Origin: Pontederia crassipes
Lineage: Eukaryota; Streptophyta; Magnoliopsida; Commelinales; Pontederiaceae
Length of the DNA stretch: 64,000 nt
Reading direction: 5' to 3'
NCBI GenBank assembly: GCA_030549335.1
Contig: CM060183.1
Coordinates: forward strand, 27,789,052 to 27,853,051
A program made the translations under genes and the position numbers. Below, one piece after another: positions 46,300 through 57,830 of this stretch. Every line of letters starts with the position of its first letter. Within the stretch, counting starts at the first letter, position 1. The notes under the pieces were generated by a model, which saw nothing but the letters and a program-made list of their open reading frames with translations, had not been told where the DNA came from and searched no databases.

Positions 46300-48030
46300 A
46301 AATTAAGCTGCCTGCTGCATGCTCCTGGTCGATCTGCGTGTCATGTTCTTGCGTATCAAGTTTTTTTTTTTTTGGGGTGTCATGTTTGGGGCTGATCCAT
46401 GAGCCGGGCTTTAGTCGGCTTGGGTGTTTATTGTCTGTCTGTAATCCCACGAGCTGTGAGTACGGGTGTTGTATTCTCGTGTGACGGTTCTTTCCGTAAT
46501 AATAGTTGGAGTATGTGATCTTGTGAACCGGATGTTCGAATTTATTAATCATGCTCCGCGATCTCTGGTCATGGACATGGCTCCATTTAGATTGATTTGC
46601 GTGTGCAAATTGTCGCTTAATATGTTGGAAATCAAATCAAGATCATTTTCCGTCCCAAGTCGACGGGAGCTAATAGTTTCGATTTTTGAAAGTCAGATAT
46701 TAATATCCTAAGTACCCAGGTATGGAGTGCATATTGTAAAAAATTATGCTAGAAATCAGACCAGAAAAATATGTTCAAGCCTGGAATTTGTAGGCCTTTA
46801 ATTGTGTCAAAACAAGCTATTCGTAAACAATCAAAGAAAAAATATTATGAAACATTGTCTTGGTAGATTTCATAGAATGCACAAAGATATGTGACGTGTA
46901 TAAGGGGTGTGTCATTGCCGTTGGCATGAGGCATGAGAGACTAATTTTTAAGTATAGAGACGAACTATTTATGAATGAAAAAAATTAATACATATGAAGC
47001 TAAATTAGCGTGCAGTCTTATGGGTGGCATATGACTAGGATTAATGAAGTTGTTCCGTAGAAAAGTTCTTTCAACTAATTAATGGCATGGGTGCATAACA
47101 TATTATGGTTGGCATATGACCAGGATTAATAAAATTGATCTACAGGAAAGTCTTTGAACTAATTCTTACTTTGCCAAATGTTCTAAACTATCCCCTATAC
47201 ATTAATATCTGTGTAGTAATTGATGTTTGGTATGCGGCTATATATGTTGCTTATTGCTACTCTTATCATGTTATTATATTTGTATATTAAAGTATTAAAA
47301 TGAATATACGTGATAGACTCAAGAGTTTTTAATGATATCTAATATTATTGTGGATTTTCATAGCGATAAATTGTATATACAAAACAAAGAATTAAAACCC
47401 TTTGAGTTACTTTTTTTTTCCTTTGAGTTACTAATAAGATCTACCTTTTTCATTTACTATGAGCTATTGCATTTTATTATCACAAGTGTTTGAAACAAAA
47501 ATCTAAAGTAAAAAAAAAACATAGAAATTTATCGTTAAGTTTTTTTTTATGAAATTCATTTTTAGAAATATTAGTAGCTGAATTTTGCTTTCATGTTGTC
47601 CTCTTAATATAGAAAAAAAATTAACCTTGGTTGACGCAGTCGGCTAATGAAATTATTTTCCAAGTGATCCACTATTTTTTAGGATTATCAGTTTAGTTAG
47701 AAAAATGCATAATTTACCTTTTTCTTCATCCTACCTTCGGATTAAGTTAAATATAATTTCATTAATTTCATAACGGTAAACTCGAGACGCACCCTGAAAA
47801 TAAATAAATAGTTTAGAAGAAAATCTTACAACTAAATTCCTCCATCCGACCATGGCGACTGCAACTGCTAAGCAGGCACAGCAGAAGGAACCACATATCC
47901 ATAAAGTCCAATGAGGCACCGCTTAAGAGCCAAGACGTTCTCCACTCTTCGTTCACCAGCTGCCTCCATCTCCATGACCGATATCCCATGTCGCCACGAT
48001 ATCCAGTAAAAGCTTCAAGTCATCCCTTTA
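46300..48030. other. Spacer between second and third SMP genes
   Basis: The first 250 bp are probably the 3' untranslated region of the second SMP gene. The remainder is AT-rich and holds a diverged two-copy repeat at about 47,010-47,165 (GGCATATGAC(T/C)AGGATTAAT and an AACTAATT tail). A frame at 47,731-47,919 is not supported. Confidence 0.5.
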
Positions 48031-48092
48031 TGCGCGCCGCGTGGATATATAGATCATGCTCCCCCTAGTTGCACTGCATTCATATTATATAA
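48031..48092 (+). promoter_or_regulatory. Promoter elements of third SMP gene
   Basis: A CGCGTGG motif (48,038-48,044), shared with the first SMP promoter (ACGCGTGG), and a TATA box TATATAA (48,086-48,092), 68 bp before the ATG. Confidence 0.5.
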
Positions 48093-48159
48093 CCGAGCCT
48101 ACGCCGACGTACCGCTCCAAGAGTCGAAGGTGTGCTTTGAATTCGATTACGCCTCTACC

Positions 48160-49314
48160 ATGAGCCAGGAGCAACCAAGGAGAGATGCCCAAGAAGGACA
48201 AGTCCAGGACGAGGGCCAAGGCGCGAAGGTTTCTCCGATAAAGTATGGGGACGTCTTCCCGGTCACTGGGGACCTCGCAGGCCAGGCCATAGCGCCGAGG
48301 GACGCCGCCATGATGCAGTCAGCAGAGAACAAAGCGTACGGACAGACGCCGAGAGGTGGTCCGGCCGCTGTCATGGAGGCCGCTGCCGCGTACAACGAGC
48401 AGAGCGGCGTGGTCGGGCACGAAGAATGCAGCGACGTTCCAGGCAGACAGGGAGTCTCCATCACCCGGACGGTCATTCCTGGCCAACCGGATCAATGCCT
48501 CGTCACAGAGTTCGTCGCCGGGCAGGTATGAACACTGAAATGGGCCGCTTCTATGTGGTAACAACATATCAAAATGATGATAATATGTTTATATCTGAGT
48601 TGATAATTGATCCAATATTAAAGAATAAGCCGAATCTCAGAAGCTGTAATGGTTATTGTCCAAACAGGCCGTTGGTCAGTACGTGGTTAGCTCCGTAGGC
48701 GGAGATGCCGGAGACGGAAACCAAGCTTCTCCTGGAGCCAGCGTAGGTAATCAAGTAGCAGGCCAAGAGCAAGCCACGGGCGGTAGAAGTGGTGGAGCGA
48801 TGTGGACCGAAAAAATAACCATTGGAGAAGCATTGGAGGCGACGGCAAAAACTGCCGGAGAGAAGCCAGTGGAACCGAGTGACGCTGCCGCCATCGCGGC
48901 AGCGGAGGCCACTGCTACAGGAATAAACACCATCCTGCCCGGCGGCGTCGGCGCGGCCGCGCAGGCCGCAGTCGCTGCGAACGCGTGCACGGATCGCGAC
49001 GAGGAGAAGACCAAGCTAGGAGACGTCCTTGGGGTATATATCCTATAATAAGCACTGTAGCGCGAACAGAATCACTGAATCAGCATCGTTTGATCACCTA
49101 CTACTTCCTTGTTGAAGTGCTAAAACTTTTGCATCCTTCTGTGGTTCATCAGGACGCGACTGCTCGTATCATCGCCGACAAGGAGGCGACGAGAGCGGAT
49201 GCGGAGGTGGTGCTGGGGGCGGAGATCAGGACGAGCGCCAAGGTCGACAGGCACCCGGGAGGCGTCGGCGCTGCCGTTGCTGCCGCCGCACGGCTCAATG
49301 AGAGTCCCCGTTGA
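48160..49314 (+). CDS. LEA protein, SMP family (three SMP domains)
   Basis: Seed maturation protein-type LEA of 297 aa and the third member of the tandem cluster. Exons 48,160-48,525, 48,668-49,033 and 49,153-49,314; GT-AG introns, phase 0. It begins MSQEQPRRDAQEG. Domain one lies near residues 27-83 (IKYGDVFPVTGDLAGQAIAP, then GGPAAVMEAAAAYNEQ). Exon one ends VTEFVAGQ and exon two opens AVGQYVV. Domain two (ITIGEALEAT, AGEKPVEPSDAAAIAAAEA, LPGGVGAAAQAA) and domain three (TKLGDVLG, DKEATRADAEVVLGAE, HPGGVGAAVAAAARLNE) follow. Domain three is slightly changed at its start: ATARIIADKEA replaces the usual LPADK(A/D)VTRE. A Gln/Gly-rich linker of about 35 residues separates domains one and two. 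Intact, with its own TATA box. Function as for the neighbouring SMP genes. Confidence 0.9.
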
Positions 49315-50518
49315 AGTCAGAGGCTTCGTGTGATCCGGATCTTTTTTTTATGTTAAAAGTATGCTTTGCAATAAGTTAACTCTGTTTCTTGTTGGACAAT
49401 GGGAACAGTGTTGGGGTGTGTAATAGAAAGTTGCTATTGTAACTAATGATTTGCTTGACTACTTATCGTATACAATATCTTGTTTTCGTTTCGATCCAAC
49501 ATTTAAATTGTTTTATCAATTACTTCAGGATTTTACGTCTCATCATTATTCCCACCTTATTTTAGTTTTTTCTTTTAGCAAGTGTTGTTGCATTGCATCC
49601 TCCTTATTTTTAACCTAAAAAAAGTCTTTAAAACATTTAAACAAGGTTATGGGCCGCGACTCATTGGGCTTCGTATTTATTAGGCCTCGGTGGCCCAGTC
49701 ATAGGAAGATTAAGCTGACCAATCGTTATAATTGTTCTTGTTATCTAATCAATTTCATAGTGTTTAAAAATATTTTGGTGTTAATTAAAGTTAACTTATT
49801 TGTAATATATAATGAATTAATAAAGTTTTAAACGTTTGAAGCAATCAGTTCATCAGTAGTTTAATTATTCATTTTTTGGAACCATATGATGTAAGAAAAA
49901 TCCTTAACAATTGCAGAAATTATCTTTCCTTATCTTTTCACGAACAAAAGAATTATCAAGACTAAAAATTTAGCAGAATAGTATGAAGAAATTTAGCATG
50001 TTTATACATTTCAGTACCTTAATCCAAAATTGATATCCGAATTAATATTTTCTCTTTGGTTCATACTTCATACTACATAAATTATGTTGTTAATCTTATG
50101 AAAATTAATGACTACTGAAATCAACTAACTAAAAAGAAGTTGTGTGGAGAAAATTATGATTCTACATTTTCTTATATATTATCCATTTGTCCCAAGTCAG
50201 CTACATGTTTATATTTTAAATTAGAACATAATTATAATAGATTGAGTTAGATATTAAAATTTATATGAAATTATATTTTTTAAGGGTGGTTCAAGGAAGA
50301 ACTGGAATCATTTAATAAAAACTTGTTTATATGAATAGATGCAATTTTCATCTCATATGACCCCATTATGTGAAGTTTCTGAATATAAATAGAACCTAAG
50401 TCGAGTTGAGTATTTTTGTTAAAAGTGTATAAAAAAGTTATCTTTTACAAATTTTATACCTAAATATTATTAAAGTCTGATTACTAGAAAAAAAATATGA
50501 TATCATATAATAGACATG

Positions 50519-50554
<36 letters not shown>

Positions 50555-51650
50555 TAATTCAGTCATCTGGTGGAATACAAATTCTACATCAAATTAACTA
50601 TTTTTTTTATGAATTGCTCATTGAAAATCAATTAATGATATTTATATGTGAGAATCCATAATAAGTCTAATTTTCAATTCATATAGAATTATAATATTTA
50701 ACCTTGTGGCTGACAAGTTATAACATAGCAAAATTATATATATTATTTATTTTATTTCAGTATATAAAGGGAGCGAGTAAATTTATAACATTATTTATTC
50801 TATTTATATTAATATTTCAAACAAATATTATTTAAATTATAATAAAGCTAAGCAATAGTATGGCTCATAAGGTTTAATGAAGCACGCGAACCACACTTCA
50901 TCCCTGTCTTAATTCTTGAGAATTAACTAATTTATCATTACATGGCAATATATTAATTTCCAATAATATTACGTATGTATATGTATTTGTGCCTATATAT
51001 TCTATGCATAACTATATATAGATATATAGAAGATGATGACAAATTTCTTATATTATATTATATTAACTACGCCCAATTCCCATTCAAATGATTGGTGCTT
51101 TACGTTCCTAATACCTCCAATTTCTTTTCCGAGATGGAAGTGGGATTTGCTCACTAAAGTGCAGCAGCAAATCTTGCACTAACTTTTTGGTGGGAAGAAG
51201 CCAACAGCAGCCCGTATTATATGTGTTCATCTTAAGAGAAAGAAGAAGAAGACAGTTCTGAGCCTGCATGGATATTGGATGGCATGCCCCGAGCTGTATA
51301 AGTGACCCCTTGTTCAAATCTTAATTGTCTAATATGCATATGGTGTTGCTTGCATACTTCCAGACCTTGGGCCTATTCGACCACAGGTCCTCGTGCTCGC
51401 TGCTAAAACACTATGATGATATTATGAGAATATAACCAAACATCCATTAGAATTAGAATATCTTGATCCAATATTAAAAAATGTGAAAACATCTAAAAAT
51501 TAATGTTAAAATTACCATATTTATCCTTAATACGAGAATATTTCAATTATATTATATTTTTTAAAAAAAATTATAATAATATTATATATAATTGATGATT
51601 AAATTTCAATCATTATAATTAAAACTATTTTGATTTATATGCACCTAAGA
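49315..51650. other. AT-rich spacer
   Basis: Includes the 3' end of the third SMP gene and a TA microsatellite at about 50,520-50,551. A 69-codon minus-strand frame at 51,108-51,317 shows no recognised feature. Nothing else supported. Confidence 0.55.
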
Positions 51651-51814
51651 TTTTTTTTATGAAACAGAATTATCTATTCATGTAAGCTCTAGAAAATGTC
51701 TGAATACAAAATACGGAGAACATCCGAAGGTGGAGTCCTCTCCCAAAAGGTGTCAAAAGACGCTTGCCGACCCATATTTGCCAAGTGGTCAACAGCTAGG
51801 TTAGTTTCCCTATA

Positions 51815-52093
51815 TCAATGAGTACATTTGTAACATTCAAAAGTTTTAATGATATCCCAAAGTTCAAACACAATCGTCCATAGCTGCCATGGGCATCGCG
51901 AGGCGCTGGTAATGATATCTACCAAGTTCTTAGAGTCGACTTCTAGCCAAACACGCGAAAATCCCATATCCCGACATTTGCGGATCCCAACAAGTGCGCC
52001 CTTAGCCTCCGTCATCAGCACAGTGTTTGCCTCGAGCCTAAGCGCACCTACAGCAATACAAGAGCCATTAGAATGTCGAATAATAAAACCCAC
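51815..52093 (-). pseudogene. LINE RNase H domain
   Basis: MGFIIRHSNGSCIAVGAL, then TEAKGALVGIRKCRDMGF, VWLEVDSKNLVDII and PWQLWTIVFELWDI are the plant L1 RNase H (RVT_3) pattern with the Glu and Asp of the active site present. The C-terminal end (NLAVDHLANMGRQASFDTF) continues in another frame to about 51,690. Confidence 0.8.
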
Positions 52094-52514
52094 GCCCTCA
52101 GGATTTCCGGGCTAGGTGAAGGAACCATCAGAGTTGTCCTTCAACCAAGTAGGTGGCGGAGCCTCCCATCGGATCCACAAGGGATCATAGGGGGTCGAAG
52201 CCTTAGGAAAGGTGAGACTGGTAGACTCAACCCAGCCAGCCAAAGCCTTCCTCCAAACAAAATGGTAACCTGTTTGGATTCTACACGTGAGCCAAATTTC
52301 CCAAAGACAGAAAGCAATAAGGGATCGAAGTCTGGCAACTCAGGAAGAGTCAAGATCCCTGCCCTCCAGGACCCAATCCCCCAAATGCCAAGAGGATCTA
52401 TTAACTAAAGTACACCCCATCTCATTTTCAAGTAGAGACCAGAGGTTCACAGAGCCAGGGCAGCTAAAGAACAAATGAATATTAGTTTCAGTGGAGAGAC
52501 CACACGAAGGATAG

Positions 52515-53210
52515 GGTAAATTACACGAATGGTCCTCCAACTTTGAGTCACTTTCAAACTGGTCCCCCAACTTCAATTTGTAACCAGAACGTCCTCTATC
52601 TTTCATTTTCTTGCACGATTAGTCCTTCTGACCGGTGATCATAGGTTTTCGGTTGCCTTGCATACCTGACCGTCTTTCTCTCCCATCCACGTCACTTTAG
52701 GTCGTCCACATCATTATAAATTTTTTTTTTAAAAAAAAAGTGAGACCGCCCCCTCCATCTCTCTCCCGCGCGTGCTCGATGTGCGGGAGAGAGAAGGAGG
52801 GGGGGCGATCGCCCCCTCCCTCTGGTCCGAGCATGCGCAGAGAGAGGGGGTGATCGCCCCCCTCCTTGGTACGAGCACGTGTAGAGGGAGGGGGCGATCC
52901 CCCCCCCCCCTCCTCCTTCTCTCTCCCGTCAGAGCTCATTTTTTATTTTTTAAAATTTATATAATGATGTGGATGACCTCATTTTTTTATTAGTTTTTAA
53001 AATTTTTATAATAATGTGGTCTACTTAAACTGACATGGATGAGAGAGAAAGGCGGTCACGTATGCAAGGCAACCGGAAAACCTATGATCACCAGTCAAGA
53101 GGACTAATCATGTAAGAAAATGAAAGATGGAGAACGATCTGATTACAAATTGAAGTTGGGGGACCGGTTTGAAAGCGACTCAAAGTTGGAGGACTAATAG
53201 TATAATTTTC
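52515..53210. mobile_element. Mutator-like MITE inside the LINE
   Basis: Terminal inverted repeats of about 190 bp. The left arm has GGTCCTCCAACTTTGAGTCA and GGTGATCATAGGTTTTCGG; the right arm carries the same phrases inverted with few changes. Flanks GAAGGATAG and AAAGGACAT form a degenerate 9-bp duplication, which fits MULEs. The insertion interrupts the LINE zinc-knuckle codons between IPLC and CGLSTE. The core (about 52,740-52,930) is GC-rich, with CGATCGCCCCC and GAGCA(T/C)G(C/T)G motifs repeated about every 50 bp and self-complementary runs. Confidence 0.85.
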
Positions 53211-54127
53211 AAAGGACATAAGGGAATTATATTACTGTTGAAAGTGGAAATCATATTAAGAGTGGGCAATCGAAGATGACTCAATTTCCAAAGAAAAGCT
53301 TTGATCTTTGGGGGAGCCAAAAGAGCCCATATCGCCTTCCAAACAGGCTGGCCAGAGATCGCAAGAGCAGGAAGACGGCGACAAAGTGAGGAGTAGACCA
53401 ATTTGGCCTTAGCTTCACCATGAGTGTCAATCATCCAGACCCACCGATCATCACCGACAATGGAAGAAGAAGAAGCAAAGGGGGAAGAGTACAAATCCAT
53501 CGATGAAATAGTCAATGCCACAGACTCGCCAAAACATGACAATAAAAAAGGCATATCCTAGCAATATTTAAAAAAAAATCATGAACCATAAGTGTATCAA
53601 AATTAACATCCATATTGATAAATGTTGGCATATGCGAAAAAGGCAAGTTGAAAACCCATGGATCATGAAAAATCAGTGTGTTAGAACCATTAGAAATGAA
53701 TTTTCTCAAACCAGAATAGATATCCATCATAACATCATTTAACAACCTCCAAGGCCAAGAGAAATTGGCATCCAATTGCTGCTGCCAGGGAAGCAATGGA
53801 TGGTATTTACTCCTCACCGACTGACTCCAAATATCCTGTGAATTATTAAGACCATTTAAAACACGCTTAGCCAATAATGAGGTTCTAATTAAATGCAAGT
53901 TACGAATACCCAGTCCACCAGATGAGGAGTGCTCCTAAACTAACTTCCAATTAAATAAATATATTTAAAGGATATTGAAGCACCAAGATAATTAAAAGGA
54001 AAAGTACCCTGCTTAATGTTAAGAATTCTTTGAATGGCATGCCTTCGCCTGTTGTCTAACTTGGATGGAAAGTAAAGCTCTGACTTATCTGCATTAACAC
54101 ACTAGTTAATAATAATGCCATATGAGT

Positions 54128-54981
54128 TTAGAATGCATTGTATCCTCCTAGAATTCTCACTATTGCTTTCAAAGTCAGCATAAGGTCATCAGCGTATAGC
54201 AGATGGCTCAACTTGAAATTACCAATAGGAAAAGGAATAATATAACCATCTGTAGTAGCTTGATTGAGCATTGATGAAAGAATTTGTGTGATAATAGTAA
54301 AGAGATACGATGATAATGGATCTCCTTGTCTAATACCACTGTGGGATGGGAAATAGGGGTTTGAGCACCATTTATACAATAAGAGAATTTGGCTGATTGA
54401 ATACATGAAAGAATCCAATTAATAAATTTTTCCGGGAAGTGCATCCACTGGAGGGCAGAGCCAAGGGCAACCCAAGAGACATGATCAAAAGCTTTGGTCA
54501 TATCAGCCTTAAAACATAAATTTTTTTTTCCTCCCTTGTGATAGTGAATGGGCAACTTCTTGAGCAAGAAGAATATTGTCCTGGATGGAGCGCCTAACAA
54601 CAAAAGCAGATTGACATTGGGGAGGGTGGGCTTTAATCTATTAGCAAGGACTTTATCAACAGCTCTATAGATGACATTGCATAGGCTAATAGGCTTATAA
54701 TCAGTGATAAGTATCGGATTAGGCTTTTTTGGTATAAATATCAAAGAGGTGTGACCCCACTCATCAGGGATTATATTATGGTTAAAAAAGTTTTGAATAA
54801 CATAGATAACATTCTTACCAATAATATCCCAATAATTTTTGTAAAATTCTAACGTGAAACCATCTGAGCCAAGTGCCTTACCTAGGGACATAGACCAAAA
54901 TACCTCTTTAATTTCCTCCGGAGAGACTGGAGCAACAAGGGAATCATAAAAAGATTGTGAAGCTATGGCAAGTCTGACCAT
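54128..54981 (-). pseudogene. LINE reverse transcriptase
   Basis: Domain blocks in order: SPEEIKEVFWSMSLGKALGS, IPDEWGHTSLIFIPKKPNP, YKPISLCNVIYRAVDKVLAN, CFKADMTKAFDHVSW, GIRQGDPLSSYLF and the catalytic YADD. The catalytic residues are present, but a frame change near 54,360-54,420 splits the domain. Confidence 0.85.
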
Positions 54982-55137
54982 AAATGGTTATTATGTGTGG
55001 ATTGTGGTGGAGGACTCTGATAATGTGCAGAGAAAGAGTTCATGATTGCATATGTGTCCACAATAATTTCATTTGTGTCTAGCCTAATAGAGTGTATAGT
55101 GTTCGACCTATGCCTAATCATGGTACTTAGATGATCT

Positions 55138-55924
55138 CACTACAAGAAAATTATCATTTTTCGACAGGCAATTTCTGACGGATAGAAATCCGTCGTAATT
55201 TGCGATGGATTTTGCGACGGAAATATTTCCGACGAATTTTTCGACGGTTACAACCGTCAAAAATAAAAATAATAAATTATATAATTTATTATATTATAAT
55301 TTTATTTTTTGATGATTAGGAATGTCGATATTTTTGACGGATATCCATCCGACACAATTTTCGACGATTACGACTGTCGGAAATAAAAATAATAAATTAT
55401 GTAATTTATTATATTATTATTTTATTTTTTGACGATTAGGAACGTCAATATTTCCGACGAATAGCCATCCATCGCAATTTTCGACGGATTTTCCGATGGT
55501 TACGACCGTCGGAAATAAAAATAATAAATTATGTAATTTGTTATATTATTATTTTATTTTTCGACGATTAGGAACGTCGATATTTTCGACGGATATGCAT
55601 TCGTCGCAAAATCCCTCACAATTTCCGACGGTCGTAACTGTCAATAATTCTATAATAATATAATATAAGGAGTATTTTATTAATATAATTTGTGATAGTC
55701 CAAACCGTCGCAATTCCCGACGATTCCGATCGTCGGTAATAATTAGCGACTGTTCAAATCACCAGTAAAATAAAAAAATAAATATTATATATAACTAAAT
55801 ATAGTATTTTATTTTTACAATTAAAGAATTTTCGACGGTCAAAACCGTCGGTAAGTTATGGCCGTCGGTAATTAAAATTTTCATTATCCCATTTTTTTTC
55901 GTTTTCCCACTTTCTCATCTTTCA

Positions 55925-55988
<64 letters not shown>

Positions 55989-56593
55989 CCTTATATTATT
56001 TCTTTCCTCATCTCCTCTCTCCCTCTCTCTTCTCTCTCTCCCCCTCTCCCTCTCCCTCTCCCTCTCTCGACCGACGAGCCTCTGATCGGACGTCCAGCGT
56101 CGACCGTCGACGACCCTCTCCCGCCGGCGTCTCTCTCTCTCTTTCTCTATCCGGCCCGGACCCAGGTGGCCGGATCCATCCCCCACCGGCTGGATCCAGC
56201 CGCTGGTCGGGCTGGATCCGACCTCGGCCGACTGGTGTTGGCCACCGGGCGGCTAAATTTTTTTATATTATAAAAATTCTTTACGACGGTTTTGACCGTC
56301 GAAATTTTTGGCAATAGCAATCGTCGATATTTGCCGCGGTCGACGAAACTGTTAAAAAGTTCGGCGACTGTGACCGTCGAAGTTTCGACGGTTTCGTCGA
56401 CCGTCAAATTTTCGACGATTTTGTCGATCGCCGCAAATATCGGCGGTTGTAACCGTCAAAATTTCCGGCATTTTTTTTCAACCGTCGAAAATTGATTTGC
56501 GATGACCATTTTTCGGACATTCCGATTGCGTCAAAAAAACCGTCAGAAACGACATTTCCGACGGTTTTCGGGAAAATTACATTTCTTGTAGTG
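55138..56593. mobile_element. Non-autonomous CACTA element
   Basis: The left terminus is CACTACAAGAAAA and the right terminus is its complement TTTCTTGTAGTG, flanked by a perfect 3-bp duplication TCT (55,135-55,137 and 56,594-56,596). Subterminal regions are packed with CGACGGTT/AACCGTCG motifs in both orientations, as in En/Spm-type elements. The left half contains three tandem units of about 120-130 bp; a TA microsatellite and a CT-rich tract (about 55,930-56,070) lie in the middle. 1,456 bp, no transposase. It sits within the LINE, just upstream of the reverse transcriptase. Confidence 0.92.
55240..55610. repeat. Three tandem units inside the CACTA element
   Basis: Each unit of about 120-130 bp contains a GGTTACGACCGTCGGAAATA-like palindromic motif, then AAAAATAATAAATTAT and GACGATTAGGAACGTC. 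Copies start near 55,240, 55,366 and 55,498. Confidence 0.85.
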
Positions 56594-56604
56594 TCTCTAT
56601 CCAC

Positions 56605-56607
<3 letters not shown>

Positions 56608-56657
<50 letters not shown>
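56608..56657. repeat. (TA)n microsatellite
   Basis: TA run marking the 5' end of the LINE copy. Confidence 0.9.
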
Positions 56658-56659
<2 letters not shown>

Positions 56660-57604
56660 CTAAACAACATGAACTTTGGTTGAATTGACTATTTGAAAAT
56701 TTTAAATTTACCACTATTCCTAATTTATTAATCAATTTTGTTAATCAGCTTAGTTAATTTTTTATTGTTTTCTGAATCCACAAGCACACCAAATTGTGGT
56801 CAGACAGGCAGTCTTAAAGAACCCTACGTGCCATGCCTTGGTCCTTTTCCCGCTCTACAGTCAAATACCAAGTGGCCCCACCGACACAGTTAGCTCATAA
56901 TATTTTACCTCATTATATATATATATATATATTATATTATTACAAAATTATTGAAATGTCCGTTCAACGATCCATGGAATTTTTTCAAGGATTAATTGAC
57001 CCACAATGTTATGTTTTGGATTACGGGAAAATCGCGAATTTGAAATATGTTAAATTCTTCGAAAAAAACAAGGAATTAAACTTTTTATGTAATGAGATTA
57101 AGTTATTATTTTTCAGATTTTAAGGGTGGATTATCTATCATTTATCATAACTTGTATTTACTTTTTAGCATTTAATTATATCTTAAACAATGAGACTGAA
57201 TTTTAAGCTTTTTTTTTCCTTACTATTTTGGACTTGTGTACATTACAAATAACGTACGTGGCCAAGTAAGAATACAGACGAATCTCTCGTAAGGAGCCTC
57301 GCGTAAATGGGAATACCTTTCAACCGAGAATTGTGGATCTTGTTCACTAGAGTTCTTTCTTTACTAGCATTTTTTTTTTCGTTACTTGGTTCATCAGGCA
57401 TATACATGAACCCTCTACTGGTGTTAAAAGAAAAAAAAAGCATGCTGTCACATATTATGGGGTGGAAATAAAATTATTAATGACAAATTAGACATCAGTT
57501 ATTCAACAAATTCTGTTATCTTTAAACAATATTCAAGAATCAGTGTTGTTGTACTATGAATCATTTGGCTATGATACCTGATATCATTTTCTTCCGTTAC
57601 TTGC
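56658..57604. other. AT-rich spacer
   Basis: No gene recognised. A short TA run lies near 56,917-56,930. The frame at 56,833-57,123 is low-complexity at its centre. Confidence 0.5.
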
Positions 57605-57830
57605 CTACAAGAAAAATCTATATTTTCTACTGTCCCAACTGTCGCAAATTATGAAGAATTCGTCAAAAAATAAATTTTACGACGACTGTTCCAACGAGAA
57701 CGAACTGTGGTAAAATAATTTGTCGCAAATATTTTTCGACGGGTATTATTTTCCATCAAAAGTTGCCACGATTGAAATCATGAAAACTTTTCACGATCCC
57801 AATCGTGGACGATCCAATCGTGAAAGTTTG
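57605..57830. mobile_element. Decayed CACTA-type end fragment
   Basis: CCTACAAGAAAAATCT at 57,605 resembles a CACTA terminus (CACTACAAGAAAA). It is followed by TCGCAAAT/GACGACTG/TTTTTCGACGGG motifs and by CACGAT/ATCGTG inverted motifs. No opposite end or target duplication was found. Confidence 0.4.

Larger units (their letters stand above)
51651..56607 (-). mobile_element. L1-type LINE, 5'-truncated, hit by two DNA transposons
   Basis: Reading the minus strand: a GDR-like start (VDRDHLSTMIRHRSN, partly beyond the CACTA insertion), the reverse transcriptase (54,981-54,128, with GKALGSDGFTLEFYK, ITDYKPISLCNVIY, KADMTKAFDHVSW, GIRQGDPLS and LLYADDL), and a PFNYLG thumb region near 53,990. Then come the zinc-knuckle zf-RVT (VWKAIWALLAPPKIKAFLWK, then CGLSTETNIHLFFSCP) and an RNase H domain (51,815-52,093), ending in an A-rich tail near 51,651-51,660. 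The endonuclease is absent: the copy ends at a TA repeat at 56,608. It carries several frameshifts (for example near 54,360, where the frame changes before GIRQGDPLS) and stops, so it is dead. Confidence 0.85.
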
